From contig NZ_MSQB01000010.1 of assembly GCF_002149965.1 (NCBI RefSeq), forward strand, positions 62,001-126,000: a stretch of DNA of 64,000 nucleotides, given 5' to 3'. The stretch's first letter is position 1. Each line of letters begins with the position of its first letter. Of this stretch, positions 34,387-42,613 are shown one piece after another. This DNA is from Novosphingobium panipatense (GTDB lineage Bacteria; Pseudomonadota; Alphaproteobacteria; Sphingomonadales; Sphingomonadaceae). The notes under the pieces were generated by a model. It was not told the DNA's origin, ran no database searches, and saw nothing but the letters and a program-made list of their open reading frames with translations. Made by a program: the position numbers and the translations under genes.

Positions 34387-37300
34387 ATGAGTATGCCTTC
34401 CTCGTCGGCCGCCCCCGATCCGAGCGCCTTTGTCGCAGCGATGCTCAAACTACCGGATACCGGAAACAAAGGGTTTGAGGGCTTCGTTCGCGACTGCCTC
34501 GAGGAATTGCTGGGCCAGAGCTTCCGCCTCATGAAGTCGGGACACCAGCATGGGATGGATGGTGCGAACGACGCACCCGCCAATGGCCTGGCGATCGGCT
34601 TTGAAGGCAAGAAATACGGCTCCAGAAGCGACGTTTCGGTCGCCGAGGTCCAGCGCAAGATTTCAGACGCTGCCGTGAATATCGATGCATTGGACCTCTG
34701 GATCCTCGCGACGACGACCCACATCACCCGGACGGACCTCGTCAAGTTTCGCGAAGTCGGCGCCGAGCGCGGCATACAGGTCGAGGTTCTCGACCCGTCG
34801 GGTCGCGAGGATCGACCCAGTTCGCTCGCGCTCTTGGCTGCGTCCGCCCCCAAGGCGGTCGAAGCGCATCTCGGCGATGATCCGGCGATCACCGGCTATC
34901 TTGCCGCGGTCGCGGGGGACGATGACTTCGCGGCAGACTGCGCCCGCGTCTTCGAGCCGTTCCGGCGGGACGACGTCGGCTATGCGTCGACGAGGATCGC
35001 GGGCGCGCGCTGGCTCAAGGATGCTTTCGAGGATGATCGCGTCGCGATCGCGCAGCTTCAATGCTACGGCGGTCTCGATGCACCTGGCACGATCCGCGTC
35101 GCGCGCGCAGGTCCCAGTGCCGCATTCGAGCAGTGGTGGGCGATGCGGCCCCCCCTCCCCCTCGCAGTGCTGGGTGCCGAGGGCGTTGGCAAGACCTGGA
35201 GTTTCCTCGCCTGGTGGCAGGAGAAAATGGCGGCGTCGCCTGATGCGCTTCCGCTCACGATCGTGGTCCCTGCGCGTGGTCTTGTCGCCCCGCCCCTCAT
35301 GCCCCCGCACCGGTTCCTCGCCAAACTCATCGCGCAGCGCGTCCCGGGCCATGACGAAGATTTTTGGGAGCGCAGGATACAGCTCTGGACCCGCGCACCG
35401 GCTCAGGCGCCGCGCATTCTGCTGGTGATCGATGGCCTCAACCAGGAGGTCAATTTTACCGACTGGCAGAAGGTCATACAGCCGTTGCAGGCGGGTGGCC
35501 TTGAGGGCCATGTCGCGATCGCCCTTACCTGTCGGACAGAATATTGGGAGGATGACCTCAAGTCCCTCGCCAACCTACTTCCCCAGGCATGGCCGGTGAC
35601 GGTCGAGGATTTCACGGAGACCGAACTCGACGAAATGCTGGCGCGCCACCGCGTTCCCCGCTCGGAGCTGAGTGAAGAGCTCCTCAAGCTGATGGCGATT
35701 CCACGCTATTGCCAGTTGGCCATCCAGCAGCGCGAACATCTTCAGGCAAGCGGCGATATAACGATCGAGCGCCTGATCTACGAAGACTGGCGACACCGGC
35801 TTAACCTCCATGGTTCAAATCTCGCGCCGAGTTCTGACGATTTCCATCAATTCCTTGCTCAGGAAGGTAGCAGGCTCCGCTCGGCTATCGAGGACGGCGC
35901 CGATGCCGAACTGCACCTGACCCGCAAGGACATGATCGAGGCGCTTGGGTCGGAAAGTGGAGCCGGCGAGCCCGCCCTCCGAACGGCGCTCAGCGAGATC
36001 ATTTCAGGCAATTGGGTCGATCGGGTTCCCGGGAGCGCTCATCGCTTTCGCCTCAGGAAGGACCGCGTGCCTTTGGCGCTGGCCCTCGCGCTTATCACCG
36101 ATCTGGATCAGGCCGGGGCCGGACGCGCAGACCGACTGGCGCAGTTCATGGAGCCGCTGCGCGGCACCGACAGGGGCGTCGATATCCTGCGCTGGGCAGT
36201 CACGGCCTCTCTCGTGCGCCAGAGCGCTTCCAGCGACACCTTCATGCTGTTGCTGCGCGACTGGTTCTTCCAGCAGAATTTCGGGCGGCGCGATTTTGCT
36301 ACACTGGAGCGGTTGATACCAGGAGCGCCTGAGCTGTTTCTGGATTTCGCCGAGCAGATCTGGCTGCGCTACAATGGGTCTCTCCGCGACGAGAACATCT
36401 TCATTACTGCGTTCGCGGATGCGGCTAAATATCCGGGTTTCCGCGCCGCACTGGGCGAACGCCTGTCCCGATGGCTCGGCTATTATTGGGTCGATGCCAA
36501 CCGACTTCGGCTGGCGGAACGGGACGCTACCGTGGAGGACGCGCACGCGGCAACCACTGCGACCCTGGAGGACCGGCATCAACGCTGGACGGCCGTGGAA
36601 TCTGATCTGGCTCCCGCGATCACGACGACGCTGCAGAAGGTTGAGATGCCTGAGCGAAACGAGCGTGACTATAACGGCTTGAGCGCCAGAGCACTTGGGA
36701 TTCTCTCCATGTTGCCGCGACAGCCCTTCCTGGCCGCAATTGCGAGCTGGGCGGCCTCGCGCGCCATCAGCGAAGCGTTCGGGCCATTTGATGCAATGGG
36801 GTGGGTGCTGCGGATCAATCCGGTCGATGGCGAGGAGACGGCTGCCGCCCTTCTGGGGCTGGCGCGCCAACTTATTGATACCGGCGATGACGTCGGACGC
36901 GACGTTGCCCGCCTGCTGCTCGACGGCCTCGCCTCACCGGCGGCAACGACGCTGCGGGCAGAGCTGCCTGCGGTGGAGCGGCGCACCTGGTTTGGTCGTC
37001 GCGCTACTGTTGATGAAGCAGGTATGGTCCATTTGCCGGAGGATGCGAACGGAAGGACGGGGGACGAACCTCTCGAGAGGTTCATTGCGCTCAAGGAGCT
37101 GGCATTCGATCCGAACGTCACCCTTGGTTCCGAGGATCAGGAACTATTGATCGCCGCAGCTAACGAGACCGATGCGTCTACGCTGTTCGTCAGCGCAATG
37201 GGTCAGGACTCAGCCGACTATGCGCTGTTGAACAGCCTTCCGGTGCTGGCGCGTTGGGCGCCCGAAGCGCTCACCGATCTGATCCGGCGGATCTTTGCCA

Positions 37301-38925
37301 GCGCCGAGACGAGAGGCGCTTCGGATGATGGCGATGCCGAGGACAAGCTCGTCCGGCTGGCCAAGGAGATCGGGCGATACTGGCCGCTCCTCAATGCGGA
37401 GACCCACGAGATATTCGCGCGATCCGTCGCCCCGATGTTGGAGCGCTCGCTTCTCGACAGGAAGGACAGCGACTGGCTCCATGCCCAGATATCGCGTCTT
37501 GCAGGAAAAACAGCGGCACAGCAGATCGCAATCTTCAAGAGCGACCCTCACGGCCCCTGCTTCTATACCGACGAAGTTGCAGTGTTCGCCGCCCCTATGG
37601 AGGCTGATTATGAACCCATCCGGCCTCTGCTGGCCGGTGAGCATCGCCAGCATTGGATCTCCTATCTCGCCAGCGTCGATCTGAGCGAAATGCCTCCCAG
37701 CCTCGCGAACGACCTCGTTGCCGGCTTTGCGAACGACAGCGATGTTACCCGGCGGCTGCTCTTCCTGATCGGACGCCGCAGCAACCAGCCCCCTCTCCTG
37801 CAGGCCCTGGTCAACACTGGCTGGAGCTGCGCCGCCGAGACCGAAATCAATGAGGCGGCCAATGGCTCGCTCGCGCTGATCGCGGCTGCCAGGCACTTCC
37901 CTGTACCTGACCTCGACACGCGCATCGATCCGGTCGCCTGGGGCGCGCGCGTTCAGGATGATCCCGGCGACGAGGACGCGCTCAACCATTTCGAGGCGTT
38001 TGTCCTGGACGCGATCGGCAAGCAATCCTTCCCGGACGGCTTTGGCAAGCAGGTGTCGTGGCTGAACGCCAATGAGGCGATGCTCGTCTTGGCAGAACGG
38101 CGCGGTCCAGCGCTTGCCGCTGCACTCGATGCCTTGCTGGAGCGCGGCGCGGAACATGCTTTCGCGTTCGACAACTTCCCGGTCATGACTGCGCTGCGCG
38201 CTTTGATGATGAAGCAGCCCGAAGATGGCGCGAGGATCTGGTCAACGCTCTACCCGCATTACAAGGAGAGCAGCTGGACCAAGATGGACAGCTTTGAGAG
38301 CCTGCCCTTCTACAGCGACCGGCCCGAGATGACCCGTCACTGCGAACAGGTTCTCGAAGATGCGAACACGGATCATGCGCTGGCCTCCGTTGCCCGGTGG
38401 GCGACAGAGGGCGGGCGCCTGGGTTGGCTCCTCGATCGAATGTTCGTCTGGTTGGAAAGCCAGCTCGCTGGTGACATCGCTCGAGCCTTCAACCTCGGCC
38501 GCTTCCTCGACCCTGGACCGGACGCAGAGAGTTTCTGGCAGCGAGCGAGGGCAATCCAGACGTCAGGCTGGTTGCAGGAGACGCAGGACAAGGCAGAGGA
38601 AAGCTTTCGCCGGCGAACCGCCGCTGGTCACTGGCGTGACCGGTTCATGTCGGGCAACGACCCGGACAAGGCCTTTGCCTCCCTCACCCTCTTCCTTGCC
38701 TGCGCAGATGATCGGGCGATCACATTGTTCGAGCGCGCGATCGCAGCGCGCGGATTTGATGGTCTGCCATTTGAAGAGATGGCGATCTGGCATGCGGCAC
38801 GTCGGGATCGGGACCGGGTCGAGAAGGAAGCGACCAAAAATCTGGATAAGCGGCTCTATTTCACCGATATCTGCAAGGAAACCCATGCGCCCTGGCGGGC
38901 GAAGGCGCGCTCCCTGCCGGACTGA
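34387..38925 (+). CDS. Avs-like STAND NTPase with N-terminal PD-(D/E)XK nuclease
   Basis: 1512 residues. Residues 25-110: Mrr-type nuclease domain with an early Glu (GFEGFVRDCLEELLG), Asp58 (HGMDGAND) and Glu73-x-Lys75 (IGFEGKKYG). Residues about 200-480: P-loop NTPase with Walker A LGAEGVGKTWS (near 260) and Walker B ILLVIDGLNQE (near 345), then a winged-helix-like region. The remaining 1000 residues are helical repeats, as in sensors of STAND proteins. This is the layout of Avs antiviral proteins, in which phage protein binding triggers nuclease oligomers. Family identity to a named Avs type cannot be settled by eye. Confidence 0.8.
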   Translation: MSMPSSSAAPDPSAFVAAMLKLPDTGNKGFEGFVRDCLEELLGQSFRLMKSGHQHGMDGANDAPANGLAIGFEGKKYGSRSDVSVAEVQRKISDAAVNIDALDLWILATTTHITRTDLVKFREVGAERGIQVEVLDPSGREDRPSSLALLAASAPKAVEAHLGDDPAITGYLAAVAGDDDFAADCARVFEPFRRDDVGYASTRIAGARWLKDAFEDDRVAIAQLQCYGGLDAPGTIRVARAGPSAAFEQWWAMRPPLPLAVLGAEGVGKTWSFLAWWQEKMAASPDALPLTIVVPARGLVAPPLMPPHRFLAKLIAQRVPGHDEDFWERRIQLWTRAPAQAPRILLVIDGLNQEVNFTDWQKVIQPLQAGGLEGHVAIALTCRTEYWEDDLKSLANLLPQAWPVTVEDFTETELDEMLARHRVPRSELSEELLKLMAIPRYCQLAIQQREHLQASGDITIERLIYEDWRHRLNLHGSNLAPSSDDFHQFLAQEGSRLRSAIEDGADAELHLTRKDMIEALGSESGAGEPALRTALSEIISGNWVDRVPGSAHRFRLRKDRVPLALALALITDLDQAGAGRADRLAQFMEPLRGTDRGVDILRWAVTASLVRQSASSDTFMLLLRDWFFQQNFGRRDFATLERLIPGAPELFLDFAEQIWLRYNGSLRDENIFITAFADAAKYPGFRAALGERLSRWLGYYWVDANRLRLAERDATVEDAHAATTATLEDRHQRWTAVESDLAPAITTTLQKVEMPERNERDYNGLSARALGILSMLPRQPFLAAIASWAASRAISEAFGPFDAMGWVLRINPVDGEETAAALLGLARQLIDTGDDVGRDVARLLLDGLASPAATTLRAELPAVERRTWFGRRATVDEAGMVHLPEDANGRTGDEPLERFIALKELAFDPNVTLGSEDQELLIAAANETDASTLFVSAMGQDSADYALLNSLPVLARWAPEALTDLIRRIFASAETRGASDDGDAEDKLVRLAKEIGRYWPLLNAETHEIFARSVAPMLERSLLDRKDSDWLHAQISRLAGKTAAQQIAIFKSDPHGPCFYTDEVAVFAAPMEADYEPIRPLLAGEHRQHWISYLASVDLSEMPPSLANDLVAGFANDSDVTRRLLFLIGRRSNQPPLLQALVNTGWSCAAETEINEAANGSLALIAAARHFPVPDLDTRIDPVAWGARVQDDPGDEDALNHFEAFVLDAIGKQSFPDGFGKQVSWLNANEAMLVLAERRGPALAAALDALLERGAEHAFAFDNFPVMTALRALMMKQPEDGARIWSTLYPHYKESSWTKMDSFESLPFYSDRPEMTRHCEQVLEDANTDHALASVARWATEGGRLGWLLDRMFVWLESQLAGDIARAFNLGRFLDPGPDAESFWQRARAIQTSGWLQETQDKAEESFRRRTAAGHWRDRFMSGNDPDKAFASLTLFLACADDRAITLFERAIAARGFDGLPFEEMAIWHAARRDRDRVEKEATKNLDKRLYFTDICKETHAPWRAKARSLPD

Positions 38926-38976
38926 GTCCGGCCGGCCGCAGTACCGCAAAGGAAAAAATGAGAGCATTTCGACGCC

Positions 38977-39024
38977 GGTTTAACGAAAAAACGTTGAAAC
39001 CGTAATGAAACGATTTATTTACGG
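38977..39024. promoter_or_regulatory. Inverted repeats upstream of the AAA-RloB pair
   Basis: Two overlapping dyads: GGTTTAACG (38977-38985) with CGTTGAAACC (38992-39001), and CCGTAA (39000-39005) with TTACGG (39019-39024). The stretch is A/T-rich relative to its surroundings and precedes a good ribosome site (GAGGAG) at the AAA gene. Operator or transcript-end hairpin of the STAND gene. Confidence 0.45.
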
Positions 39025-39040
39025 CTCGTGAGGAGCCATT

Positions 39041-40246
39041 ATGCTGTTCGAACTCGAAATTGAGAACTTCTTCTCGATCCGCGACAAGCAGGTTGTCGAT
39101 CTGCGTGTGGGGGCAAACGCGCCAGATTTACCCGGTAGGCTGTCCCCGATCTGGCCGGGCGCGTCTGATCGAGCGCCCAAGGTCGTGGCCATTTTCGGTC
39201 CGAACGCAGCGGGCAAATCGACTATCTTGCGGGCGCTGTCGTTCATCGCCTGGTTCGCGCGCGAAAGTTTCCAGATCTCGCCGACCGGCCGGCTCCCTTA
39301 TGAGCGGTTCAACAGCGTTGAAGGACAATCAGCTCCGACCCGTCTGAGTCTGTCCTTTGGCGGTCACAGCGAACCAGAGGACGAGACTTCTCCCGCCTGT
39401 CGCTATACCTATTCCCTTGAACTGGGCGGTTCGAACGCGGCCCAGCAGGTGGTATCGGAAGCCCTGCACTATTGGCCCGAGCCCGCACGCCGAAAGGTTC
39501 GGCTGTTCGAGCGAAGCGCTGAGGGCAAAGTAGTTGCGGCAGGCGCATTCAAGCTCACCGGGTTCCGGCAAGCGCTGGAAAAAGTGCTGCGCCCCAATGC
39601 GAGCGTGATCTCGACGCTTGCCCAGTTGAAGCATCCGATCGCTACCCAGCTTTGGGAGGCGGCGAATACGATCTCGTCGAACATCCTGATCGAACGCTCT
39701 GACGGCGTCGAGGAACAGATGGTTCGTCACTATGCCGAGAACCCAGGTTTGGTCGAGGCGCTCAACCGCGAGATTGAACGCATTGATCTGGGCATTCGTA
39801 CCATGCGGGTGGAAAGCGGGCCGAACGGGCCGGTCGCGCTGTTCACGCATGAGGGCCATGACGGTCCAATGCCGCTCGTCCTCGAAAGTCATGGTACGAG
39901 GATGTTCCTGCGCCTCTACCCATTCCTGCTTCGGGCACTGGAAACCGGCGGCATCGCCGTGATGGACGAGCTGGACACGGCAATCCATCCGTTGATCCTG
40001 CCCGAAATTCTGCGTTGGTTCTACGACCCAAGCCGGAACCCGCACGACGCGCAGCTATGGATGACCTGTCACAACGCGTCTCTCCTTGAGGAACTCATCA
40101 AGGAGGAGGTGCTCTTCTGCACCAAGTCGCCGGAGGGCAGAACGGAGGTCTACGCCTTGCAGGACGTCCAGGCTGTGCGACGCGACGAGAATTACTATCG
40201 CAAATATCTTGGCGGCACCTACGGTGCCCTCCCCCAGATCGGATGA
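39041..40246 (+). CDS. AAA15/AAA21-family ATPase (RloA/AbiLi-like)
   Basis: 401 residues, ABC-type ATPase: N-terminal LFELEIENFFSIRD, Walker A FGPNAAGKST (about residue 48), an ESHGTRMFLRLYPFLL signature region and Walker B GIAVMDELDTAIHP followed by the MTCHNASLLEE switch. Paired by four-base overlap with a TOPRIM-like RloB protein, as in AbiL/RloAB defence loci. Sensor and gatekeeper of the nuclease partner by analogy. Confidence 0.82.
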   Translation: MLFELEIENFFSIRDKQVVDLRVGANAPDLPGRLSPIWPGASDRAPKVVAIFGPNAAGKSTILRALSFIAWFARESFQISPTGRLPYERFNSVEGQSAPTRLSLSFGGHSEPEDETSPACRYTYSLELGGSNAAQQVVSEALHYWPEPARRKVRLFERSAEGKVVAAGAFKLTGFRQALEKVLRPNASVISTLAQLKHPIATQLWEAANTISSNILIERSDGVEEQMVRHYAENPGLVEALNREIERIDLGIRTMRVESGPNGPVALFTHEGHDGPMPLVLESHGTRMFLRLYPFLLRALETGGIAVMDELDTAIHPLILPEILRWFYDPSRNPHDAQLWMTCHNASLLEELIKEEVLFCTKSPEGRTEVYALQDVQAVRRDENYYRKYLGGTYGALPQIG

Positions 40247-40818
40247 GCCGCCAGAAGCGCAAGGTCGTCCCGCAGCGCCGCCGTATCTTCGTCGGCTGCG
40301 AGGGCGAAAGCGAACAGGGCTATGTCGCGCTGCTCACCAGGCTTGCCGAAACGCAGCGGCTCGCCGTGCATCTCGATGCCGTGCTGCTGCAGCCGGGCGG
40401 TGGAGACCCCTCGTCGCTGGTGGATCTGGCGATAAAGCGTGCCGGTGAACGGGAAAAGCGCCACGGAGCTTTCGAAGGGCGCTTCATACTGCTCGATGAC
40501 GACAAGCTGGGGATCAGTCCCGACCGAGATGCCCGGATCACGCCTGCGGCCAACAAGGCGGGCCTGGGTCTGATCTGGCAGCACACTTGTCATGAGGCTC
40601 TGCTTCTGCGGCACCTCGAGGGGTGCGCGCAGCGGCGACCGGGCAGCACCGCTCTTGCGATGACGGCTCTTTCCCAGGCCTGGCCCGGCTATCGTAAGGG
40701 AATGCCGGCAGCCCGGCTTGCAGAGCGGATCGACCATGGGGCGATCGCACGAGCAGCGGCAGTTGAAGCCGCTCTTGCTGGCCTTCTCACCACTATCGGC
40801 TTTATTGAGCCAGCATGA
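40243..40818 (+). CDS. RloB-family TOPRIM-like protein
   Basis: 191 residues. The RloB start IFVGCEGESEQGYVALL holds the TOPRIM-type Glu; FILLDDDKLG supplies the acidic pair, and HEALLLRHLEG is the conserved His segment of this family. Presumed nuclease or effector of the AAA protein encoded before it. Stops 22 bases before the HU gene. Confidence 0.8.
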   Translation: MSRQKRKVVPQRRRIFVGCEGESEQGYVALLTRLAETQRLAVHLDAVLLQPGGGDPSSLVDLAIKRAGEREKRHGAFEGRFILLDDDKLGISPDRDARITPAANKAGLGLIWQHTCHEALLLRHLEGCAQRRPGSTALAMTALSQAWPGYRKGMPAARLAERIDHGAIARAAAVEAALAGLLTTIGFIEPA

Positions 40819-40840
40819 CTTTTAGCAGAAAGGAATTACG

Positions 40841-41116
40841 ATGAATAACGCTGAACTGGCAGATGCACTCGCAGCAGCCAATGGATTGACGAAGGCCGAC
40901 GCGCGCAAAGCGGTCGACGCTGTGTTCGCCGCCATTACCGACGCGGCGGCAAAAGGCGAGGAAATCTCGATCAATGGTTTCGGGAAGTTCAAGGTGAAGG
41001 ATACGCCGGAGCGCGAGGGTCGCAACCCCTCGACCGGCGCTGCCATCACCATCGCTGCGGCCAAGAAGCTCGGGTTCACGCCGGCCAAGGCCGTCAAGGA
41101 CCGGTTGAACGGCTAA
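40841..41116 (+). CDS. HU-family DNA-binding protein
   Basis: 91 residues, standard HU/IHF length. NNAELADALAAANGLTKADA start, core ISINGFGKFKVKD and the DNA-arm GRNPSTGAAITIAAA. AAAGGA ribosome site. A perfect hairpin terminator follows. An accessory nucleoid protein within the defence island, co-oriented with the RloB gene and possibly read with it. Confidence 0.93.
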   Translation: MNNAELADALAAANGLTKADARKAVDAVFAAITDAAAKGEEISINGFGKFKVKDTPEREGRNPSTGAAITIAAAKKLGFTPAKAVKDRLNG

Positions 41117-41124
41117 TCAGGCGC

Positions 41125-41153
41125 GGGGGCAAGCTGCGGTGCTTGCCCCCTTT
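41125..41153 (+). terminator. Rho-independent terminator of the HU gene
   Basis: Perfect 10-base arms GGGGGCAAGC (41125-41134) and GCTTGCCCCC (41141-41150), 6-base loop, then TTT. The last part overlaps the ribosome site region of the next gene, so read-through may be needed for that gene, or it has its own promoter. Confidence 0.75.
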
Positions 41154-41163
41154 GGAGAACCGA

Positions 41164-41628
41164 ATGGAAAAGCCACTCAAGAACGTGGTCGTGCACGCGC
41201 TAATCACACCCGCGCAGCGCGAGGCGATGGGCGAGATCCTCGACCGGCTGGTGGGCACACCCATCGAGCGGACGGGCGACATCGCGGTCGAGGTTGGCGG
41301 TAAGCGATACTTGTTTAGCGACCAGAGCGGCGGGAGCACCGCGGCATCTGTGGAGCGCAATGGCGGCATCGAGGTCGTTCGATCGCAGCCTCCCTACCGC
41401 ACCGAGCTGGTGACGAAGATCGCCAACGAGGGTTTGGCGGCCGTGGATCGGAAGAAGCATGGCGAGGAGTTCACCCTGAAGTCCATCTCGTCAGGTTGGG
41501 ACGGTCTCACGGCCACCGAGCAACGTAATGCTGGCAAGCGCTTCCGGGAGCAGATTGAGTCAGACTTTCCCGGACAATTCGACAGCTGGACTACTACCGA
41601 CAACGAGCGACATTACCGCCGGCGCTGA
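41164..41628 (+). CDS. DUF1413-like small protein
   Basis: 154 residues from ATG 41164 with GGAGA six bases upstream. The C-terminal third reads EEFTLKSISSGWDGLTATEQ then AGKRFREQIE, resembling DUF1413 (F-x-L-x-D-L ... W-x-L ... G-x-x-F). N-terminal part has ALITPAQREAMGEILDRL. Function unknown. Followed 68 bases later by the IS66 element. Confidence 0.6.
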   Translation: MEKPLKNVVVHALITPAQREAMGEILDRLVGTPIERTGDIAVEVGGKRYLFSDQSGGSTAASVERNGGIEVVRSQPPYRTELVTKIANEGLAAVDRKKHGEEFTLKSISSGWDGLTATEQRNAGKRFREQIESDFPGQFDSWTTTDNERHYRRR

Positions 41629-41696
41629 CCAGTGCTTTGCTGTCGGCTCGTACCGCAGTCCGGTGGCACCTTCACACCCAGTTCCGCCGTTGGACA

Positions 41697-41718
41697 GTAA
41701 GCGCCAAAACCTCCCCAC
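41697..41718 (+). repeat. IS66 left terminal inverted repeat
   Basis: Starts GTAAGCGCCAAAACC and ends CCCCAC. Matches the right end at 19 of 22 positions (differences at positions 9, 15 and 16). Confidence 0.9.
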
Positions 41719-41773
41719 ATTTTCGTAGCTGCTGATCCGTCTATGTTTTGCCCCTCATCCGAGGGGTATCGTA

Positions 41774-42196
41774 GTGGCTGATGATGTAAGAACATTCGAA
41801 ACAGGTTTCGAAAGGCAGGAGGGTCAGCGGCCCTCGCGTATGGATGTCATTCCAGCGGGACCGGCGCGTCGTCGCTGGTCGGCCGAGGCCAAGGCGCGGA
41901 TCATCGCGTCGAGTTTTGAGCCCGGCGCCAACATCGCAGAAATCGCACGGACGCATGGGTTACTGCCGCAGCAGCTCTATGCGTGGCGGCATGACAGCAT
42001 TCCGGGCAAGCGCCTGGCCAGCAAGAAGCTGGGTTTCGTTCCGGCGGTGGTAGAAGATGCGGGCGGCTCCGGCCCGGCTGATGGTGGAGGCGATGAGATC
42101 GTGATCCGCACGGCAAGGCTGGCGATCCATGTGCCGCCAGGGGCAAGCGAGGATCATATCGCCCGTGTGCTTGCCGCGGTGAGCCGGTCGGGATGA
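41774..42196 (+). CDS. tnpA: IS66 TnpA (OrfA)
   Basis: 140 residues with helix-turn-helix RRRWSAEAKARIIASSF and NIAEIARTHGLLPQQLYAWR, the usual IS66 OrfA DNA-binding domain. Overlaps tnpB by four bases. Confidence 0.92.
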   Translation: MADDVRTFETGFERQEGQRPSRMDVIPAGPARRRWSAEAKARIIASSFEPGANIAEIARTHGLLPQQLYAWRHDSIPGKRLASKKLGFVPAVVEDAGGSGPADGGGDEIVIRTARLAIHVPPGASEDHIARVLAAVSRSG

Positions 42197-42546
42197 TCAT
42201 CCCGCCAGGGCCGCTCAAGGTGATGGTGGCGACAAAGCCGGTCGACTTCAGGAAAGGTGCCGTCAGCCTGGCGGCGCTGGTCGAGCATGAACTCGGACTC
42301 AAGCCCTTCTCGGGGGTGGTATTCATCTTCCGCTCCAGGCGGGCGAACAGGATCAAGCTTCTGGTCTGGGATGGCAGCGGCCTGGTGCTCGTGAGCAAGG
42401 TTTTGCAGACTGGGGGCTTCCATTGGCCACGGGCACAGGATGGCGTGATGCGGCTGTCGGCATCGCAGGCGTCGGCCTTGTTCGAAGGGCTGCAGTGGTC
42501 GAAAATGCACACACCGCGCGCTCAGGCTCCGGTGACGACGCGATAG
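42193..42546 (+). CDS. tnpB: IS66 TnpB (accessory protein)
   Basis: 117 residues, the IS66 Orf2 family: VATKPVDFRKGAVSLAALV and VFIFRSRRANRIKLLVWDG are the signature stretches. Required for IS66 transposition along with TnpA and TnpC; not related to IS200/IS605 TnpB. Confidence 0.93.
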   Translation: MIIPPGPLKVMVATKPVDFRKGAVSLAALVEHELGLKPFSGVVFIFRSRRANRIKLLVWDGSGLVLVSKVLQTGGFHWPRAQDGVMRLSASQASALFEGLQWSKMHTPRAQAPVTTR

Positions 42547-42613
42547 GTCGCATGCCTGATTCCCCTGATCGAAACGCCCTTGCGGACCGCCTGGAAACTG
42601 CCAGAAATGGGGC

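Noticed and set aside
38916..38932. Inverted repeat GCCGGACT/AGTCCGGC at the end of the STAND gene as a terminator
   Set aside because: The arms leave almost no loop, the usable stem is six bases, it overlaps the stop codon and no T-run follows.
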